Part shown: positions 61,136-64,000 of the stretch, piece by piece
Layout: each line of letters begins with the position of its first letter
Numbering within the stretch: position 1 is the stretch's first letter
Origin: Photobacterium toruni
Lineage (GTDB): Bacteria; Pseudomonadota; Gammaproteobacteria; Enterobacterales; Vibrionaceae
DNA length: 64,000 nt
NCBI RefSeq assembly: GCF_024529955.1
Contig: NZ_AP024855.1
Coordinates: forward strand, 248,001 to 312,000
Direction: 5' to 3'
The notes under the pieces: model-generated
The model's database searches: none
What the model was told of the DNA's origin: nothing
The model's input: only the letters and a program-made list of their open reading frames with translations
Made by a program: the position numbers and the translations under genes

Positions 61136-62986
61136 CTAGCTGTAATCTGCATAAGGATTAATACTGTTTAATGCAATTGCATGTTCGAACTCAGACAGTT
61201 TAATCGCTTCAGGTGTAATGGTAACTGAATGCTCATCCATTACTGCCTCACCAAACTGATACCGAATCGTTTCTTGTCCTTGGCATGCATTACTGTCATT
61301 ACTAACTGTAACTGTTTTAATGGTCTGGTTACGCACTTGGTAAGCTGCTATTACATCATTACCGTATTTTGCGGTTAGCATAGCTATAGTTTGTTGAGGT
61401 GATAACACTAGTCCTGATGCATTATTACCACCAAAACCTTTCGCATTAAGAATAACGGCTTTGTAATCTTGTCCACATTCACCCGCAAAGGTATGCTTTG
61501 TCAATATATTAAGGTTTGAGCTATGAACATCATCAGCAATATGATCAATCGTATTAATCGCAGGTAGCCACCCGTATTGCCATACACCTAATGAGGCTAC
61601 AAGCTGATCGCCTGCGGCAGCACTCATTGAATGACCCACATACGATTTAATTGCTGCAACCGGCCAGTTTTCAATACCAAACGTTTTAGCAACTTCGTTA
61701 AGAATATGGCTTTCTGTTACGCGATTTTGCGGTGTACCTGTGCCGTGTGCCTGTACAAATGTTTGCTTCACGCCCTCTTCACCAAGGATCGCTTTTGCCA
61801 ATGCCGCCGCTTTTGCCACTGTGACATAGTTACCCACACCAGGTGCTGAAATCGACTTTTTATTGGCATCTGCATTCACAAACACATCAGCCACAGAGCC
61901 ATAGATATTAGCCCCTAACTCAAGTGCTAATTCATCATCCATTAGCACTACAAATTGTGCAGATTCTGCCATGGTAAAACCTGCATTTGATGAAAATGGA
62001 CGACAAGCACGACGATTATCAACACTATCAGTCCCATCCAATGCTTTTAATTGTTCATCCTCTGCTAATGCGCCCATCACTCGAAAGCCTTCCATAATTT
62101 CAGGAACGACGGGAGCTTCTGCATTACCGACAATCACAACTTTCGCTTTACCGTGTTGAATATCATGCATACCTTGACGCAGATTATATAAGAACGTCGC
62201 ACACGCTCCCATATTTGTGCCCGTTGCACCAATACTGTTAATCACATAACCATTAATAAAGTCAGCCGGCATTTGTGCTAATGATAACGCCATCATTTTA
62301 GAACTTACACGACCGCCAGTAAGGTGTGCGGCAATCATACCACCTAGTGAGTTATCATCAATTTGCGCTAAACCACTACCAGCATATACTGAAACTTCAT
62401 CGGGTTTAATATGACGTAAAACTTCATCCCATTCAAAACCTAATGAATTAAGCGCATCGGATGCACCGTATACAGTAAGAGACAAACCACGCGGATGGAA
62501 ACGAGAATTATATAATTTACTAGGATCAAAACCCGTTGGAATATTACCGCCACTAGACACAGGAAAAGCAATTCGACCTTCAACAAGCGCATCAAAATTA
62601 CCATTTACAGTAATAATGGCTTTTGTACCTTGAATATCAACCTGCCAATGACTGGGAATATGATTCGGTAATTTTGATTTACGTAACGTAAAGGTGATTT
62701 GATCATCTGCTGAATTAAGATTGGCTTTATATTGATATAGTAAATTATCAGGATCAAAAGACTCAATACGGCGTACACAAGTACCCGCTTTAATTGCAGT
62801 AATAATATCTTCAGTAATAGCACCATCATCACTCAATCCCATACGATGAGCGAGATCTTGCCATGTTGATTGCATTGCTTCTTCAGATAGCACATCAGCA
62901 ACCATCAGTTTGTAGCTGTGAAAGCCTGAACTACGACCAGCAGCATTAATGCCACCTAGACCAACAATTAGCGGTAACTTTGCCAT
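61136..62986 (-). CDS. FabY-like beta-ketoacyl-ACP synthase
   Basis: A 616-residue thiolase-fold condensing enzyme. The active-site Cys262 is in GTNMGACATF, with His414 in AHGTGTPQN and His452 in SYVGHSMSAAAG, so the Cys-His-His set of elongating synthases is complete. The length and N-terminal extension fit FabY (as in Pseudomonas PA5174), which can supply the fatty-acid initiation step. It is well separated from other fatty-acid genes. A terminator follows and a DJ-1/AraC regulator gene is divergent. Confidence 0.82.
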   Translation of the reverse strand: MAKLPLIVGLGGINAAGRSSGFHSYKLMVADVLSEEAMQSTWQDLAHRMGLSDDGAITEDIITAIKAGTCVRRIESFDPDNLLYQYKANLNSADDQITFTLRKSKLPNHIPSHWQVDIQGTKAIITVNGNFDALVEGRIAFPVSSGGNIPTGFDPSKLYNSRFHPRGLSLTVYGASDALNSLGFEWDEVLRHIKPDEVSVYAGSGLAQIDDNSLGGMIAAHLTGGRVSSKMMALSLAQMPADFINGYVINSIGATGTNMGACATFLYNLRQGMHDIQHGKAKVVIVGNAEAPVVPEIMEGFRVMGALAEDEQLKALDGTDSVDNRRACRPFSSNAGFTMAESAQFVVLMDDELALELGANIYGSVADVFVNADANKKSISAPGVGNYVTVAKAAALAKAILGEEGVKQTFVQAHGTGTPQNRVTESHILNEVAKTFGIENWPVAAIKSYVGHSMSAAAGDQLVASLGVWQYGWLPAINTIDHIADDVHSSNLNILTKHTFAGECGQDYKAVILNAKGFGGNNASGLVLSPQQTIAMLTAKYGNDVIAAYQVRNQTIKTVTVSNDSNACQGQETIRYQFGEAVMDEHSVTITPEAIKLSEFEHAIALNSINPYADYS

Positions 62987-63150
62987 TTTAATATCCTGAG
63001 ATCGATTTAATACATCGTTGAAATCAGAATATCAGGATTAAGCTGTGATTCATTCTATATTTATGCCAAAATCACTTACATTTCAGCCATAATAATAAAA
63101 ACATTATAATAGTGCTTATTTTGTAAGCAACAACAGTTGAAGGTGGCATA

Positions 63151-64000
63151 ATGAGAGTAGGTTTTATACTTTTCCACAGAGCATTGATTACCGGTATTTC
63201 ATTAAGTGCTGAAATGTTAACCAGTGCCGCAAGCCTTCGTGATAGAAAAACCCAACAGCAATCCCCTTTTGAAATTAAACTCATTGCATCAACACTTAAG
63301 TCACCAACCTTAACGGCAGGCATTCGAATTCAACCCGATATTACTTTTGATGATCCGTCTAATTTTGACATTATTATTGTACCGCCTATGTGGGGAAACC
63401 CTATATCCTCACTATCAAGACATCCAGAAATTCCAGCTTGGTTGATCAAACAATATCACAATGGTGCACAAATCATTGCAACAGGCACAGGTGTCACTTG
63501 GCTTGCTGAAACTGGTTTATTAAACGATCAAACCGCCACCACCCACTGGTATTTTTATGATAAATTTTCACAACGTTACCCCCATATAAAACTTAATCGT
63601 CAAGCTTCTATTACCTCTGCAAATGGGCTTTATTGCACCGAAAGTATTAACTCGCAAACGGAAATGGTGCTATATCTTATCTCCAAATATTATGGTCAGA
63701 AAATTGCTAATACCATCGAAACCCATTATGGCCACGAAATAAGTAAGTCAGGTCATCAGCCTTTTTATGAAATTGGTGGTCAAGTGCAATTTGATGAATC
63801 TATCGCTCAAGCACAAGATTGGATGCAACGCTATATGTCACAACCATTAACCACTAAGCAAATAGCGCAACATTGTGCGCTACCATTGCGTAGTTTTAAT
63901 CGTAAATTTAAAGATCAGGTAGGCCAAGCTCCTCATCAATATTTACGAAAAATCAGAATGGAAACAGCGAAAGAATTATTGCGGGATTTTGGTATGTCGT
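63151..64000 (+). CDS. GlxA-type regulator: DJ-1/PfpI domain fused to an AraC DNA-binding domain (cut by the window end)
   Basis: Start MRVGFILFHRA with AAGGTGGC directly upstream; 283 residues are visible and the frame runs off the window. Residues 1-190 form a DJ-1/PfpI-like domain, with IIATGTGVTWLAETGLL where relatives have a nucleophilic Cys (here Thr), so it is probably a ligand-sensing rather than catalytic domain. From about 220 onward the first AraC helix-turn-helix begins (LTTKQIAQHCALPLRSFNRKFKDQVGQAPHQYLRKIRM). Divergent from the FabY-like gene; that gene may be its target (inference). Confidence 0.85.
   Translation, partial: MRVGFILFHRALITGISLSAEMLTSAASLRDRKTQQQSPFEIKLIASTLKSPTLTAGIRIQPDITFDDPSNFDIIIVPPMWGNPISSLSRHPEIPAWLIKQYHNGAQIIATGTGVTWLAETGLLNDQTATTHWYFYDKFSQRYPHIKLNRQASITSANGLYCTESINSQTEMVLYLISKYYGQKIANTIETHYGHEISKSGHQPFYEIGGQVQFDESIAQAQDWMQRYMSQPLTTKQIAQHCALPLRSFNRKFKDQVGQAPHQYLRKIRMETAKELLRDFGMS

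Noticed and set aside
1..64000. tRNA or rRNA genes
   Set aside because: No cloverleaf with a T-loop GTTCGA-like core or ribosomal sequence was recognised on either strand by eye.

Overview
The window looks like a chromosomal segment of a gamma-proteobacterium of the Vibrionaceae, most likely Photobacterium. This is inferred from the AT-rich base composition and from the gene set: YibL, DUF2986, DUF1840, NhaD, an H-NOX/hybrid-kinase pair, an SgrR-type regulator, LtaE, a 350-residue AroG and a FabY-like ketosynthase. No rRNA, tRNA or CRISPR array was seen.

Layout. 1-7,300: housekeeping and small genes (end of a DASS-type anion transporter, MTHFR-like protein, CutA, YibL, an acyl-CoA pair of enoyl-CoA hydratase family and SDR, a barrel-like envelope protein, a lipoprotein). 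7,368-8,678: a degraded gene with an intact IS1595-family element inserted on its stop codon; the 8-bp target duplication is perfect. 8,760-9,651: a membrane protein and ppiC. 9,756-23,393: a 13.6-kb insertion of foreign character. Its ends read TGTCGCT...AGCGACA and carry repeated 20-bp sites, three spread out on the left and two packed on the right, as in Tn7-type transposons, but it holds no recognisable transposase. Its cargo is defensive and almost all on the minus strand: a decayed nucleotidase, a tyrosine recombinase with an internal stop, an AbiE antitoxin with a stub of its toxin, hsdM-hsdS, a Septu-like ATPase/HNH pair, an unknown protein, a PD-(D/E)XK nuclease, hsdR, a YgjP-type metallopeptidase and a small zinc-ribbon protein. 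Perfect palindromes separate hsdS from the ATPase and the HNH gene from the following block.

23,500-64,000: ordinary chromosome. It holds a PepSY / PhoP-like / PhoQ-like operon, ltaE, nhaD, an SgrR-type regulator with a possible divergent SgrS-like small RNA, a nitroreductase, an Ivy-type lysozyme inhibitor, H-NOX with its hybrid kinase, PBP2 (mrdA), an exonuclease, an EEP-family hydrolase, two DEAD-box helicases, a DJ-1/PfpI protein, aroG, a four-gene polar amino acid ABC transporter operon, DUF2797, a retropepsin-like lipoprotein lacking the usual catalytic triplet, a phosphotransferase, a PF09818-type ATPase, a peptide-binding protein, a HAD phosphatase, a FabY-like ketosynthase, and the start of a DJ-1/AraC regulator cut by the window end.

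Family names come from recognising motifs by eye; no database search was possible. Start codons were chosen from Shine-Dalgarno context where visible.
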